A DNA stretch of 37,810 nucleotides from Mesorhizobium sp. (GTDB lineage: Bacteria; Pseudomonadota; Alphaproteobacteria; Rhizobiales; Rhizobiaceae): contig NZ_JANJTZ010000064.1 of the NCBI RefSeq assembly GCF_024710845.1, positions 1 to 37,810 of the forward strand, given 5' to 3'. Numbering within the stretch: position 1 is the stretch's first letter; every line of letters begins with the position of its first letter. The position numbers were made by a program, and so were the translations under genes. Positions 7,815 through 17,334 of the stretch are shown here, one piece after another. The notes under the pieces were generated by a model. The model was not told where the DNA came from. It made no database searches and saw only the letters and a list, made by a program, of their open reading frames with translations.

Positions 7815-9266
7815 TCAGTGCACCGTGCAGACCATGCACGGGTCGAAGGAGCGGACGATGTGCTGGACCGCGAGCGGCTCGGTTTCGCCTGGACGGACCG
7901 CAGCGCCTTCAAGCGCAATCTCCAGCGGACCGGGATTGCCGGCGCCGTCGCGCGGCGAGAAGTTCCAGGTCGTCGGCGCGATGATCTGGTAGTTGGCGAT
8001 CCGGCCGCTCTCGACCTTCAGCCAGTGGCCGAGCGAGCCGCGCGCCGCCTCGGTCAGCCCCGCCCCCTCGCAGTCGTCAGGCATGGCAGCATGGTCGCAG
8101 AACCTGCCGTTCGGTCGCAGATCCTGGATCCACCGCTCCATCGCCATGACAACGAGGGCGATCTCGAGGATGCGGGCGACGATGCGGGCATGAACGTTGC
8201 CGGAACCCGACCCGACCAGGTCGCGAATGAGCGGCTGCCCGTCCACCAGTTGGCGCGCGATGGCGCCGACCTCCGCCGCTTCGCCGTCGAGCCGCGGCGC
8301 CTTGCACCATGTATAGCCCTTGCCGGTGCCGTCTCCGGGCAAGGTCTCTCCCGCTGCCGGCGGGAGCGGGCCGCTGCTTTCCGCATACCAAGCGTTCGCC
8401 GTGTCCTCGGCGATTAGGGAAGCGTCGAGCGGCGCCGAACGGCCCGCCCGCCACAGGCCTCGCCGGAACAGATGGCCGCCCGCGGCATGATAGGCGCCGT
8501 AGCTCATGAAAAGCCTGCCGGCGCGGCCGGTCCCATCGAGGCCGAGCGCATCGGAAATGGAAAGGAAATGGCGGAAATCGCCGGACGGTGCCGGCTTTTC
8601 CATGCACCAGGCGGCAAGCTCGTCGGCGCTCGACAGGCTCGCCACCCGCTCCAGCGTGTCGGCGAAAAGCACGCGTTCGAGAAAGCGCCGGAAGGCGCTG
8701 ACGATACCGGCCATGCGCGCCTGCTCGTTGGCCGTCACCGCCCGGGTCGAGCCGCCCGGCCGGATGCCCAGCGTATGTGGCCAATGGCCGGCCAGAATGC
8801 CCATCATATGCATGAGCTGCGCCCGCGCCGGCAAAGCCTGCTCGGCCGCCGTTCCGGTCAGCGCGCGAAAGCGTGTCGCCGCCACCTCGTGCCAAGGCTG
8901 CCCGGCATAAGCGTCGCGGGCGAAATCGGGCATGAAGAAAAGGTAGAAATGCGTCAGATGGTCGGCGACGTTCTCGGCCGCATGAATGAGGTCGATCGCC
9001 AGCCGTCCGTTCTCCGCGACGCCGAGCCCTTGCGCTTCGCCAAGAGCGCGCGCCGCCGCCACCGATTGTGAGACCGAGCAGATGCCGCAGATGCGCGGTG
9101 CATAGACAAGCGCTTCCTGCGGCTGTTTTCCTTGCAGGATCCGCTCGAACCCGCGGTAGAGTGGCGACACGACCTGCGCGGAACGAACCGCGCAGTCTTC
9201 CACGTCGAGCTTGACCTCGAGGTCGCCTTCGACGCGGTTGAAGGGGCCGACGATGAGCCTGCTCAT
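7815..9266 (-). CDS. hupV: Regulatory (H2-sensing) [NiFe] hydrogenase large subunit HupV/HoxC
   Basis: A 483-residue large subunit of the cytosolic H2 sensor. The four NiFe ligands are in RICGICSVSQ (C60, C63) and DPCMVCTVH at the very C-terminus. The protein ends exactly at that His, with no cleavable tail, as in HupV/HoxC sensors that mature without an endopeptidase. The gas-channel positions are Ile62 and Phe110, where uptake enzymes have Val and Leu; this is the signature linked to O2-insensitive sensing. It pairs with HupU, whose stop overlaps its ATG (ATGA), and signals through HupT to HoxA. Confidence 0.95.
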   Translation of the reverse strand: MSRLIVGPFNRVEGDLEVKLDVEDCAVRSAQVVSPLYRGFERILQGKQPQEALVYAPRICGICSVSQSVAAARALGEAQGLGVAENGRLAIDLIHAAENVADHLTHFYLFFMPDFARDAYAGQPWHEVAATRFRALTGTAAEQALPARAQLMHMMGILAGHWPHTLGIRPGGSTRAVTANEQARMAGIVSAFRRFLERVLFADTLERVASLSSADELAAWCMEKPAPSGDFRHFLSISDALGLDGTGRAGRLFMSYGAYHAAGGHLFRRGLWRAGRSAPLDASLIAEDTANAWYAESSGPLPPAAGETLPGDGTGKGYTWCKAPRLDGEAAEVGAIARQLVDGQPLIRDLVGSGSGNVHARIVARILEIALVVMAMERWIQDLRPNGRFCDHAAMPDDCEGAGLTEAARGSLGHWLKVESGRIANYQIIAPTTWNFSPRDGAGNPGPLEIALEGAAVRPGETEPLAVQHIVRSFDPCMVCTVH

Positions 9267-10273
9267 GGCCGCCTCTTCCGCTTGTCCTGCGGGGGGACCG
9301 CCACATGGTCGGCTGTCGCGTTGGTTTTCAGGCGCACGGGCGTCGCTGCCTTGGAGAGGGCGGCAAGGGCCACGAACCAGGCCTTCGGCATGTCCGTCGG
9401 TAGCCCGACAGGGATACCCGATACTTTCGGTGTCGCGGTGAAGGAATGGCCCGGCTCCTCGAAGCCGGGCGACGTGCAGTTGATGCAGGGATAGCCGCCG
9501 TCAATGCAGGAACCCGAGCCGTTCCAGGGCCGGATGTTGCAGTCGGCGCGCGCCTGGGTGCCCTTGCAGCCCAGATTTTCCATCATGCAGCCAAGATCGC
9601 AAAGCCTCTCCGCACTTGCCTTGAACTCATAAAATTCGTTGCGGGAACAGCCGTGATGGACAAGGTGGTTGGTGTAGCTCACCGGTCGTTCCCATTCGTC
9701 GATATGGCTCCGGTCGAACCTGCCCGCGGCAATCTGGTGCAGGGCTTCCGTCAGCCAGTCCGGATGGATGGGACAACCGGCGACATTGATGACCGGCAGG
9801 CCCGATCTGGCGAGGAACCCGTGGCCGAGCAGTCCGCCGCGTTCGGCGCCGTCATAGGCAAGGCCACAGGCCTCGACGTGGTTGGCGCCGGCCGCCGTGA
9901 TGCCGCCGAAGGCGGCACACGAGCCGACCGCGACCACATGGCCGGCCACGGCGGCAAGGTCGCTGATCCAGTCCATGACCGGCCGCTCCGTACCCGCCAA
10001 CATGTGGAAGCGGCCGGTTCCGTTCGGGCCGCGCATGACGGAGCCTTCCAAGCATAGTATGTCGAGCGGGATTTCGCCGGAAACAACCTTGTGCATGATC
10101 GCGATGGCGCTCCACCCGGTCTCGACGCTGAGCGAGGGATGCCACAGCACTTCGATGCCGGCGGCAGCGAATGTCGTGAGAAGGTCCGGCCCCTCGGCGC
10201 CGATCAGCGAAAGGGTGCAGCCGCCGCAACCGCCGGACTGAAGCCAAAGAAGATTAAAAGGCCTCCTTGCCAT
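9263..10273 (-). CDS. hupU: Regulatory [NiFe] hydrogenase small subunit HupU/HoxB
   Basis: The small, Fe-S subunit of the H2 sensor, about 336 residues. It starts directly in the mature fold (PFNLLWLQSGGCGGCTLSLI) and has no twin-arginine signal, unlike HupS, so the complex stays in the cytoplasm. Cluster-ligand cysteines continue along the chain (CLEGSVMRGPNG, GSCAAFGG, VAGCPIHPDW, HGCSRNEFYE, INCTSPGFEE). A C-terminal extension of some 40 residues rich in Lys/Ala follows the last cluster motif. In HoxB-type proteins such a tail supports oligomerisation and contact with the kinase. The ATG at 10273 is chosen; a GTG at 10282 overlapping the hupT stop (GTGA) is an alternative. Confidence 0.93.
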   Translation of the reverse strand: MARRPFNLLWLQSGGCGGCTLSLIGAEGPDLLTTFAAAGIEVLWHPSLSVETGWSAIAIMHKVVSGEIPLDILCLEGSVMRGPNGTGRFHMLAGTERPVMDWISDLAAVAGHVVAVGSCAAFGGITAAGANHVEACGLAYDGAERGGLLGHGFLARSGLPVINVAGCPIHPDWLTEALHQIAAGRFDRSHIDEWERPVSYTNHLVHHGCSRNEFYEFKASAERLCDLGCMMENLGCKGTQARADCNIRPWNGSGSCIDGGYPCINCTSPGFEEPGHSFTATPKVSGIPVGLPTDMPKAWFVALAALSKAATPVRLKTNATADHVAVPPQDKRKRRP

Positions 10274-10278
10274 TGCAC

Positions 10279-11679
10279 TCACCCGTCGCTGACGTCGGCC
10301 GGAAAGCGCACGGTGAACACCGCCCCGCCGTCCGGGTGGTTTGCCACGGTCAGGTCGCCATGCTGTTCTTTGATCAGGCCATAGCTCACATAGAGCCCCA
10401 GGCCCGTTCCCTGGCCGATCGGCTTGGTGGTGAAGAACGGCTCGAAAACCTGGTCCATGTGCGCTTCCGAAACTCCCGTGCCGTTGTCGCGAACCTTGAT
10501 GACAACCTCCTTGCTTTCCCGGCGGCAGGAGATCTCGATGCGCGGATCGTCGACGCCCTGAAGGACGTGCGCGGCGTTGTCGACGAGATTGACGATGACC
10601 TGGTGGAGGTATCCCTTGCGGGCGACGACATCGAGCTGATCCGGCATATCGAACGCGACGGCAGGCTTGACCCGCTCGGCCCGCACGACCCAGTCGACGG
10701 CAGTGCGGATCAGGCGCGTCACGTCGAACGTCTCGGGCATTTCGCGCTGGCTGCTGGAGAAGCGGCGCAGATCCTGGACGATGGCGCGGACGCGCTCAGC
10801 GCCTTCCAGCGTGCCCTCGATCAGCGGCTCGATGTCGACTGCGATGGAATCGATCTTCAGCTTTTCGCGCAAGGCGTCGAGCGATTTCCGGTCTGTGCCG
10901 TTGTGGGTGGCATCGAGATATGCGGTGATCGCCACGCCGTAGCGCTTCAGTGCATGCATGTTCCCGAAGACGAAGCTGATCGGGTTGTTGAGCTCATGCG
11001 CGACACCCGCGACGACGCGCCCGAGCGCGGCCATCTTCTCCGAAACGACGAGCTGCTGCTGCGTCCGCGTCAATTTCTGGTGCGCCACGTCGAGTTCGGA
11101 ATAGGCACGGCGCAACTCGCCGATCGGACGCCCGACGATGACGATGCCAACCAGCTTTCCGCGATGGTCGAGCCGCGGCGAACAGTTCAGCGCAAGCGGC
11201 GTCTCGCCACCCCCGTTCTGGCGCATGTGAACTTCGAGGTCGGCGACCGAGTGGGCGCTGCGCAGGCAGTCGCCAAGCCTTGCGGCGATGGCGTCGCCCT
11301 CGTCCTCGAACAGGTCGAGGATCGCGGCGCCGACCAGGTTCGCCTCGGCTATCCCCGACAGCTGGACCATGGCGGGATTGACCTGCTGGATGCGGCCTCT
11401 GGCATCGCAGGCGATCAGCACGTCGGTCATCGAACCGAGCACGGAGCCTATGAACTGCTGCGCCTCGCGCAAGGCCGCGTGCTGCTGTTCCAGGAGCGTC
11501 TGCGATTCGATCAGGTCCTTGTAGACCTCATCCATCTTCTGGATGACCTCGATCCAGGCTTCCTCGCCGGCGGGCGCAAGGCCGAGCGCCGGTATCCGCC
11601 CCGGCGCGGCACGATCGATTTGCATCTTCCACGACGGGAGGTTGGCCATCTGTGGCTCCGGCACCCTTATGAACTCCAT
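10279..11679 (-). CDS. hupT: Sensor histidine kinase HupT/HoxJ of the H2-sensing system
   Basis: A soluble 466-residue kinase with no membrane segment. A helical N-terminus leads to a PAS domain (about 75-185: [20 protein letters not shown]), a coiled linker, then the HisKA box [19 protein letters not shown] with the phosphorylated His near 228. The ATPase domain shows the N box ([11 protein letters not shown]), [27 protein letters not shown] and a final beta region. It receives the H2 signal from HupUV, encoded next, and controls phosphorylation of HoxA, encoded just before (gap 4 bases). In characterised systems the kinase keeps the activator phosphorylated and inactive without H2. The ATG at 11679 is used; Met11 at 11649 has a better ribosome site (GGAG) and may be the real start. 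Confidence 0.93.
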   Translation of the reverse strand: MEFIRVPEPQMANLPSWKMQIDRAAPGRIPALGLAPAGEEAWIEVIQKMDEVYKDLIESQTLLEQQHAALREAQQFIGSVLGSMTDVLIACDARGRIQQVNPAMVQLSGIAEANLVGAAILDLFEDEGDAIAARLGDCLRSAHSVADLEVHMRQNGGGETPLALNCSPRLDHRGKLVGIVIVGRPIGELRRAYSELDVAHQKLTRTQQQLVVSEKMAALGRVVAGVAHELNNPISFVFGNMHALKRYGVAITAYLDATHNGTDRKSLDALREKLKIDSIAVDIEPLIEGTLEGAERVRAIVQDLRRFSSSQREMPETFDVTRLIRTAVDWVVRAERVKPAVAFDMPDQLDVVARKGYLHQVIVNLVDNAAHVLQGVDDPRIEISCRRESKEVVIKVRDNGTGVSEAHMDQVFEPFFTTKPIGQGTGLGLYVSYGLIKEQHGDLTVANHPDGGAVFTVRFPADVSDG

Positions 11680-11683
11680 CTGC

Positions 11684-13171
11684 TCAACGAGCCGACCCGG
11701 CGGCGCGCCGGGCCGGCAACGGCTTTACATTCTCCAGCCCGAACCGCTCGAGCTTGCCGCGCAACCCGACGCGGGACAAGCCCAGTTCCTCCGCCGTCTT
11801 CGACTTGTTCCAGCGATGGCGGATCAGCGTTTCGCGGATGATGCGCAGTTCCATCTCGTTGACCCGGTCACGCAGGGTTCCGGCTAGGTCGGCGAAATCC
11901 TCGTCGGGCGCCGGCTCCTGGCGGGGGGAGGCCATCAGAATGTGCCTGGAGATAAGGTCCGCGCCGAGTTCCTGTCCCTCCTTGCCCATGACCAGCATGT
12001 GCTGGATTTCGTTCTGCAGTTCGCGGACATTTCCCGGCCAGGAGTAATTCGTGAAGCAGGCCAGCGCCTCGGCGGATATGCCCGGCACGGTCTTGCCGAG
12101 CTTGCGCTGCGCGCTGTCCAGAATGGCGGTGGAAAGGATTTCTAGGTCCATGAGCCGGTCGCGCAGCATCGGCAGCCTGATCACGGTCCCGGCCAGGCGA
12201 TAGAACAGGTCGGCGCGGAAACGGCCCTGACGCACCTCCTGCTCCAGGTCGCGGTTCGTCGCCGCCACGACGCGAACATCGACCTTGCGTGTCTTGCCGC
12301 TGCCGACCGGCCGGATTTCGCCCTCCTGCAGGACCCTTAGCAGCTTGACCTGAAACGCCGACGAAACCTCGCCGATCTCGTCGAGGAAAACGGTGCCGCC
12401 ATTGGCCCGCTCGAATAGCCCGACATGGTCCTCCACCGCGCCCGTGAAGGCGCCACGCTTGTGGCCGAAGAGTTCGCTTTCGAGCAGCTGGTCGGGAAGC
12501 GCGCCGCAATTCTCGACGACGAAGGGCTTGTTCCAGCGCAGCGAACCATAGTGCAGCGCCCGCGTCGCAAGTTCTTTGCCGGTACCCGACGCGCCTATCA
12601 GCACGACCGGTATGTCGAACGGGGCGACCTGCTTCAACGCGTCACAGACGGTGTTCATCGGGCTCGACGCAGAGCGAATGATGCCGTCATCGAAATCATA
12701 GTCGCGCTTCAGGGCCGCGCGGCGGTCCGAGACCATTTTCGAAGCCGTCGATGGCGCCATGCGCATTTCGACGGCGAGCAACTCGTTCTCGCGCTGCAGG
12801 GAGTAGAGATTGGCCGCGTTCTTCAACGTCAGGATTAGATTGTCCGGATGCCAGGGCTTGGTGATGTACTGGTAGATGCCGGCTTCGTTGATGCCGTTGA
12901 TGATGTCGTGTGCATCGGAGTAGCCGGAGATGATCATCCGCACGATGTCGGGCCAGTGGGTTCGGACATGCTTGAGGAATTCGATCCCCGACGCGCCGGG
13001 CATGCGCTGGTCGCAAAGGATCACCTGGATCCATTCGCTTTCAAGGATCGACGTCGCCGCCTTGACGTCGCTGGCGACGCGGACGTCGAAGTCCTCGCCT
13101 AGAATGCGGCGCAGAGCTTCGAGCGAGCGAATCTCGTCGTCGACGATCAGGATGCCGGGCAGGTCGCTCAT
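11684..13171 (-). CDS. hoxA: NtrC-type response regulator HoxA/HupR, hydrogenase gene activator
   Basis: A 495-residue sigma-54-type activator. Receiver domain: ILIVDDE acidic pair, Asp54 in [10 protein letters not shown] as phospho-acceptor, Lys in YITKPW. AAA+ domain: Walker A GASGTGKE, sigma-54 contact loop GAFTGA, Walker [11 protein letters not shown], sensor motifs LFYRL and [11 protein letters not shown]-terminal Fis-type helix-turn-helix: [20 protein letters not shown]. The ATG at 13171 overlaps the hypX stop (TAATG). The intact GAFTGA implies action with sigma-54, and two matching promoters lie upstream of hupS and hupD. It presumably binds enhancers there in response to HupUV/HupT. 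HupR from R. capsulatus is the closest alternative name. Confidence 0.94.
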   Translation of the reverse strand: MSDLPGILIVDDEIRSLEALRRILGEDFDVRVASDVKAATSILESEWIQVILCDQRMPGASGIEFLKHVRTHWPDIVRMIISGYSDAHDIINGINEAGIYQYITKPWHPDNLILTLKNAANLYSLQRENELLAVEMRMAPSTASKMVSDRRAALKRDYDFDDGIIRSASSPMNTVCDALKQVAPFDIPVVLIGASGTGKELATRALHYGSLRWNKPFVVENCGALPDQLLESELFGHKRGAFTGAVEDHVGLFERANGGTVFLDEIGEVSSAFQVKLLRVLQEGEIRPVGSGKTRKVDVRVVAATNRDLEQEVRQGRFRADLFYRLAGTVIRLPMLRDRLMDLEILSTAILDSAQRKLGKTVPGISAEALACFTNYSWPGNVRELQNEIQHMLVMGKEGQELGADLISRHILMASPRQEPAPDEDFADLAGTLRDRVNEMELRIIRETLIRHRWNKSKTAEELGLSRVGLRGKLERFGLENVKPLPARRAAGSAR

Positions 13172-14889
13172 TATGCCTTCCTCCGCCCAGCCGAGCCGGC
13201 CTGCCATGCTAGGTCGCGATGACGGGCGACGGTCACAGGCGTACGCGACTTCGGTACCTTGTGCACGAAATTATGCCGGGCGACGTGGTAGCTCGGGTCG
13301 AACCCGTAGAAATTGCGCCGCATGCGAGCGAGTTCTTCCTCGCGATAGGCCGAAAGCGGTTTTTGTGCCTCGTCGGCCGCCCGGCGCACCTTCTTTTGCG
13401 CAAGCATCTGCGAAAAACCCGCGTCGTCCGCCAAGGCCGCCGTGAGCGCGCGTATATCCGCCAGGAACCCGTCACGGGCGCCGGAAAGCAGCCTGTCGGC
13501 GAGGCCGATATCCACCGCCTCGCGCGCACCCATCGGCAGGCGCGCGCCGACGATTCGGCGAGCGTTTTCGGCCCCGCAGTGGCGCGGCAGGAGATAGGTC
13601 CACAATTCCGAGCCGTAGAGGTTGCCCATGTCCTTATAGTGCGGATTGAGGATGACGCCCGAGCGCAGCCAAACCTGATCGGCGGCCCGGGCAAGGAAGA
13701 CACCGCCGGCGCCGGCATTGCCGGAAAGCGCGGCTATCGTAATGTGGCTCTGCGTCCGGATGATCGCCTCCGAGAGATCGTCGATCGCACAGATGTTGGC
13801 GAAGGATTCGTCGGCCGCACTCGTCGCCGCCTCGATGAGGTTGAGGTCGAGCCCATTGGACCAGAATTCCTGCCCGCCGCAGAGTACAAGAACCTTCGTC
13901 GGACGCTGGACGGCGTCCCGGTAAGCCTGGTGAAGTCGCTTGCAGGCATCCGTGCCCATCGCCCCATTGTAGAATGGGAAATGCAGGAATCCCACCGCGC
14001 CATCCTCCTCGTAGAAGATATCGCGGTAACCCTGGCTGGAATTCAGCGCGATCTCCGGCAGGTCGCGGACCTCGGCCGCGAACGCTAAGCTCGCCGGCAG
14101 CTTGAAGGGCTGCTGCGACGCGGACCGGCGGACACGGCCGATCCACACGGCGCCATCCGTCGTCGCCCTAGCGATCGCCGGCCCGCTTGTCGTGGTCGCC
14201 GCACCGGGATCGGCGCGCGGCAGCCCCGCCGCCTCGCGAGCATCAAACAGGAAGACGGCCTCGCCGAAAAGCGTATCGCGGACCCCGGGCACGCCGTCGG
14301 CGGCGGCGATCTTGCGCAGCACCGTCTCGGTGGCGTCCGCCTGCCAGTCGATCTCCCGGTCCGCCTGCCTGATCCCGTCACGCCGGCGACCCCGCCGTTT
14401 GACCGCCACTTCCTCGGCCGCAACGGGCCTGCCGCCTGCCTGAAAGCGGTCCACCGCTTCGAATACGGAGGCGACCGCCGCCTCGGTCACCTCATTGCGG
14501 TAGAGGCTCGACTTGGTGGACCGGCGCATCGGGAACGAAGCGCTCGCCCAGACCGGGCCGGCATCCAACTCGCGCGCAGCCTGGAGCACGGTCACGCCCC
14601 ATTCCGGTTCGCCGTCCATCATCGCCCAGTCGAGCGCGGACGGACCGCGGTCGCCGACGATACCCGGATGGACGATCATGCAGACCTGATTTTCAATGAC
14701 CTCCGCCGGGATCGCCCGCTTCAGGAACGGCGCGATGACGAGATCGGGCTGGAACAGATCCACCGCTTCGATGGTGCGGGCGTCGTTGACGTCGATCTCG
14801 ACCGAAACCTCGTACCCTCGCTCGCCGAGCTCGACGAAGAGCCTCTGGCTGAGTGCGTTGAAAGAAGTAAGGAGCAGGAGGATGCGCAT
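13171..14889 (-). CDS. hypX: HypX/HoxX, CO-ligand synthesis for aerobic hydrogenase maturation
   Basis: A 572-residue two-domain enzyme. The N-terminal half is a formyltransferase-like domain (MRILLLLTSFN, PDLVIAPFLKRAIP, MIVHPGIVGDRGPSALDWA with the catalytic His and Asp). The C-terminal half is a crotonase-like domain (FWSNGLDLNLIE, ALSGNAGAGGVFLARAADQV, LNPHYKDMGNLYGSELWTY). Characterised HypX uses N10-formyl-tetrahydrofolate, passes the formyl group to CoA and releases CO for the iron site when O2 is present. It is therefore a marker of hydrogenase assembly under aerobic conditions. The ATG at 14889 is chosen because homologs start at MRILLL; one at 14898 overlaps the hypE stop. Its stop overlaps the hoxA start. 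Confidence 0.94.
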   Translation of the reverse strand: MRILLLLTSFNALSQRLFVELGERGYEVSVEIDVNDARTIEAVDLFQPDLVIAPFLKRAIPAEVIENQVCMIVHPGIVGDRGPSALDWAMMDGEPEWGVTVLQAARELDAGPVWASASFPMRRSTKSSLYRNEVTEAAVASVFEAVDRFQAGGRPVAAEEVAVKRRGRRRDGIRQADREIDWQADATETVLRKIAAADGVPGVRDTLFGEAVFLFDAREAAGLPRADPGAATTTSGPAIARATTDGAVWIGRVRRSASQQPFKLPASLAFAAEVRDLPEIALNSSQGYRDIFYEEDGAVGFLHFPFYNGAMGTDACKRLHQAYRDAVQRPTKVLVLCGGQEFWSNGLDLNLIEAATSAADESFANICAIDDLSEAIIRTQSHITIAALSGNAGAGGVFLARAADQVWLRSGVILNPHYKDMGNLYGSELWTYLLPRHCGAENARRIVGARLPMGAREAVDIGLADRLLSGARDGFLADIRALTAALADDAGFSQMLAQKKVRRAADEAQKPLSAYREEELARMRRNFYGFDPSYHVARHNFVHKVPKSRTPVTVARHRDLAWQAGSAGRRKA

Positions 14890-14891
14890 GG

Positions 14892-15941
14892 TCAGCATAT
14901 CCTCGGCAGCTGCTCGCCGGCGATCCAGTCGACGACGCGCATGCCGCCGAGCCGCGTCTGCATGCGCACCAGAGCGTGCCTATCGGCGATCACCTCGCCG
15001 ATGACCGCCGCGTCGCGCCCCTTCGGGTGCGCCTGCATCACGGCAAGCAGAACCTGCGCGTCCGCCGCTTCGCAAATGGCGACGAGCTTGCCTTCGTTGG
15101 CGATGTTGAGCGGGTCGAGGCCGAGCAGTTCGCAGGCCGCGGCGACCTCCGGCTTAACTGGAACGTCGGCCTCCCGGATGACCATGCCGGCCTTCGACTG
15201 CTGGGCAATCTCGTTCAGCGTTGCCGACAGCCCGCCGCGGGTCGGGTCGCGCATCACGCGGACGCCTGGAGCGGCTGCGAGCATCGCCGCCACCAGATTG
15301 TGAAGCGGCTGGCTGTCGGACGTGATCTCGGTCTCGAAGTCCAAATTCTCGCGCTTGGACAGGATGGCAACGCCATGGTCGCCCATCGTGCCCGAAACGA
15401 TGATGGCATTGCCCGGTCGGGCGTTGCTTCCCGAAACATCGGTCTCGTCGGCGAGCACGCCTATACCGGTCGTGGAGATGAAGACACCGTCGCCCTTGCC
15501 CTTTTCAACGACCTTGGTGTCGCCGGTCACGACGGGAACTCCGGCTTCGCGTGCGGCGAGCGCCATGGAGACGACGATCTTCTCCAGGGCGGCAAGCGAA
15601 AAACCCTCCTCCAGGATGAAGGAGGCGGAGAGCCAGAGAGGCCGCGCACCCATCATGGCGACGTCGTTGATCGTGCCGTGAACGGCAAGCGCGCCGATAT
15701 CGCCGCCCGGAAAGAACAGCGGCGAGACGACATGGGCGTCGGTCGCCATTACCAGCCGGCCGTGGACCTTGCCTAGAAGCGCCCCATCATTGCCCTGCGC
15801 CAGGTAGTCATTGTTGAAATGCTTTTGAAAGACGTCGCGGATCAGGTCGGCCATGGCGCGGCCGCCCGCGCCGTGCGTCATGTCGACGGCGCCCCGCACG
15901 GGCGCAGAGCTGGTGGCGAGTCTCTGGTCGGTCGCGGTCAT
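14892..15941 (-). CDS. hypE: Carbamoyl dehydratase HypE, cyanide-ligand synthesis
   Basis: A 349-residue PurM/AIR-synthetase-like protein ending in PRIC. The C-terminal Cys receives the carbamoyl group from HypF, and the ATP-dependent dehydration to thiocyanate gives the CN ligand passed to the HypC-HypD complex. Visible motifs are HGAGGRAMADLI at the N-terminus, GNDGALL, MATDAHVVSPLFFPGGDIG, VVTGDTKVVEKG and MRDPTRGGLSATLNEIA. The frame opens at 15998, but the ATG at 15941 overlaps the hypD stop as TAATG and gives the expected length, implying translational coupling. It is followed directly by hypX. Confidence 0.96.
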   Translation of the reverse strand: MTATDQRLATSSAPVRGAVDMTHGAGGRAMADLIRDVFQKHFNNDYLAQGNDGALLGKVHGRLVMATDAHVVSPLFFPGGDIGALAVHGTINDVAMMGARPLWLSASFILEEGFSLAALEKIVVSMALAAREAGVPVVTGDTKVVEKGKGDGVFISTTGIGVLADETDVSGSNARPGNAIIVSGTMGDHGVAILSKRENLDFETEITSDSQPLHNLVAAMLAAAPGVRVMRDPTRGGLSATLNEIAQQSKAGMVIREADVPVKPEVAAACELLGLDPLNIANEGKLVAICEAADAQVLLAVMQAHPKGRDAAVIGEVIADRHALVRMQTRLGGMRVVDWIAGEQLPRIC

Positions 15942-17092
15942 TACTCGGCTGCCTCCAGGCTGGCGGGCTTCTGGTCCCGGAAGCGGCCGTAGCTCCAATA
16001 GGCCGCGCAGGCACCTTCAGAGGACACCATGCAAGAGCCGATCGGGTTCTGCGGCGTGCAAACGGTGCCGAACAGCTTGCAATCTGTTGGTTTCTTGACC
16101 CCGCGCAGGATTGACGGACATTCGCAGGACTTCACCTCGCGTGTAACCTTGACCGACAGCCCGAAGCGCTTTTCGGCGTCGAAACCGGCATAGGCGTCGC
16201 GAATGCGCAGCGCGCTGTACGGAACGGCCCCCAGGCCGCGCCAGTCGAAGCTCTTGCGCAGTTCGAAGACCTCGCTCACCAGCGCCTGCGCCTTGAGATT
16301 GCCTTCCTGCGTGACGACGCGCGTATATTCGTTTTCGACCTCGTGCCGGCCTTCATTGACCTGGCGGACCAGCATCAGCACCGACTGCATCACGTCGAGC
16401 GGTTCGAAGCCGGCGATGACGACCGGCTTCTGGAACTCTTCGGCGAAGAATTCGTAAGGCTGCGAGCCGATCACCGACGACACATGCGACGGGCCGAGAA
16501 AGCCGTCGATCTTGACGATGCCGAGGCCGCGGACCTCCGGCGATTCCAATATGTGGCCGATGGCGGCCGGGGTCAGCACATGATTGCAGAAGACGCTGAA
16601 ATTCGCCAGGTCCTCGGTCTCGGCCATCTTGAGCGCGACCGCCGTCGGCGGCGTCGTGGTCTCGAAGCCAATTGCGAAGAAGACGACCTGCCGGTCGGAG
16701 TTCTCGCGCGCAATCTTCAGCGCGTCGAGCGTCGAATACACCATGCGCACGTCGGCCCCGTCGGCCTTGGCGCGGATTAAGCTGCGCTGCCTGGTGCCGG
16801 GCACGCGCATCATGTCGCCGTAGGTGCACAGGATCACACCATGCCGCTCGGCGAGTTCGACCGCATCGTCGAGCCGAGAGACCGGAAGCACGCAGACCGG
16901 GCAGCCGGGACCATGCACGAAATGGACGTTATCAGGCATCAGATCCTGCACGCCATAGCGGAAGATCGCGTGCGTATGGCCGCCGCAGAACTCCATGAAG
17001 TGGTAGCTCCGCTCCGGATCGGCTTCGGCCGCGATGGCGCCGGCTATGGTGCGAGCGAGCCTCTGGTCGCGGTATTCGTCGACATATTTCAT
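15941..17092 (-). CDS. hypD: HypD, Fe(CN)2CO assembly scaffold with [4Fe-4S] cluster
   Basis: A 383-residue HypD. The conserved blocks MEFCGGHTHAIFRYG, HGPGCPVCVLP and GFETTTPPTA are in place, followed by the C-terminal cluster-binding cysteines (SCECPSILRGV, DCKLFGTVCTP, SCMVSSEGACAAYW). HypD binds the iron together with HypC and accepts cyanide from HypE, using its disulfide and cluster for redox steps. Start at 17092 overlaps the hypC stop (ATGA); its own stop overlaps the hypE start. Confidence 0.97.
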   Translation of the reverse strand: MKYVDEYRDQRLARTIAGAIAAEADPERSYHFMEFCGGHTHAIFRYGVQDLMPDNVHFVHGPGCPVCVLPVSRLDDAVELAERHGVILCTYGDMMRVPGTRQRSLIRAKADGADVRMVYSTLDALKIARENSDRQVVFFAIGFETTTPPTAVALKMAETEDLANFSVFCNHVLTPAAIGHILESPEVRGLGIVKIDGFLGPSHVSSVIGSQPYEFFAEEFQKPVVIAGFEPLDVMQSVLMLVRQVNEGRHEVENEYTRVVTQEGNLKAQALVSEVFELRKSFDWRGLGAVPYSALRIRDAYAGFDAEKRFGLSVKVTREVKSCECPSILRGVKKPTDCKLFGTVCTPQNPIGSCMVSSEGACAAYWSYGRFRDQKPASLEAAE

Positions 17093-17334
17093 GCGGATAC
17101 CTCCTCGAGCTCTTCCTGGAGCACGCCCGCTTCCGCCATCAGCTTAAGGGTGCGCTCGGCCTCGTCGGGGCTGACCTTGTGCAGCGCATAACCGACATGG
17201 ACGAGGACGAAATCGCCGACTGAGACGTCTTCCACAAGCGCGAGCGAGATGCGCTTCCTGACCGTACCGAACGCAACGATGGCCATGTCGGCGTCAAGCA
17301 GCTCGACCACGCTGGCAGGCAGAGCGAGGCACAT
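17089..17334 (-). CDS. hypC: HypC, hydrogenase maturation chaperone
   Basis: An 81-residue HypC/HupF-family chaperone. It begins [13 protein letters not shown], and the Cys at position 2 is the residue that binds the iron site and pre-large subunit after Met removal. The His in VHVGYALHKVS is also conserved. It shuttles the Fe(CN)2CO unit from HypD to HupL. The open frame extends far upstream, but the ATG at 17334 overlaps the hypB stop (TGATG) and gives the family start. This cluster encodes a second family member, HupF (21831-22163). Confidence 0.96.
   Translation of the reverse strand: MCLALPASVVELLDADMAIVAFGTVRKRISLALVEDVSVGDFVLVHVGYALHKVSPDEAERTLKLMAEAGVLQEELEEVSA

Noticed and set aside
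10267-11841. Long plus-strand open frame (524 codons) opposite hupT
   Set aside because: It is a mirror frame of a well-supported kinase gene in high-GC DNA and shows no domain of its own.
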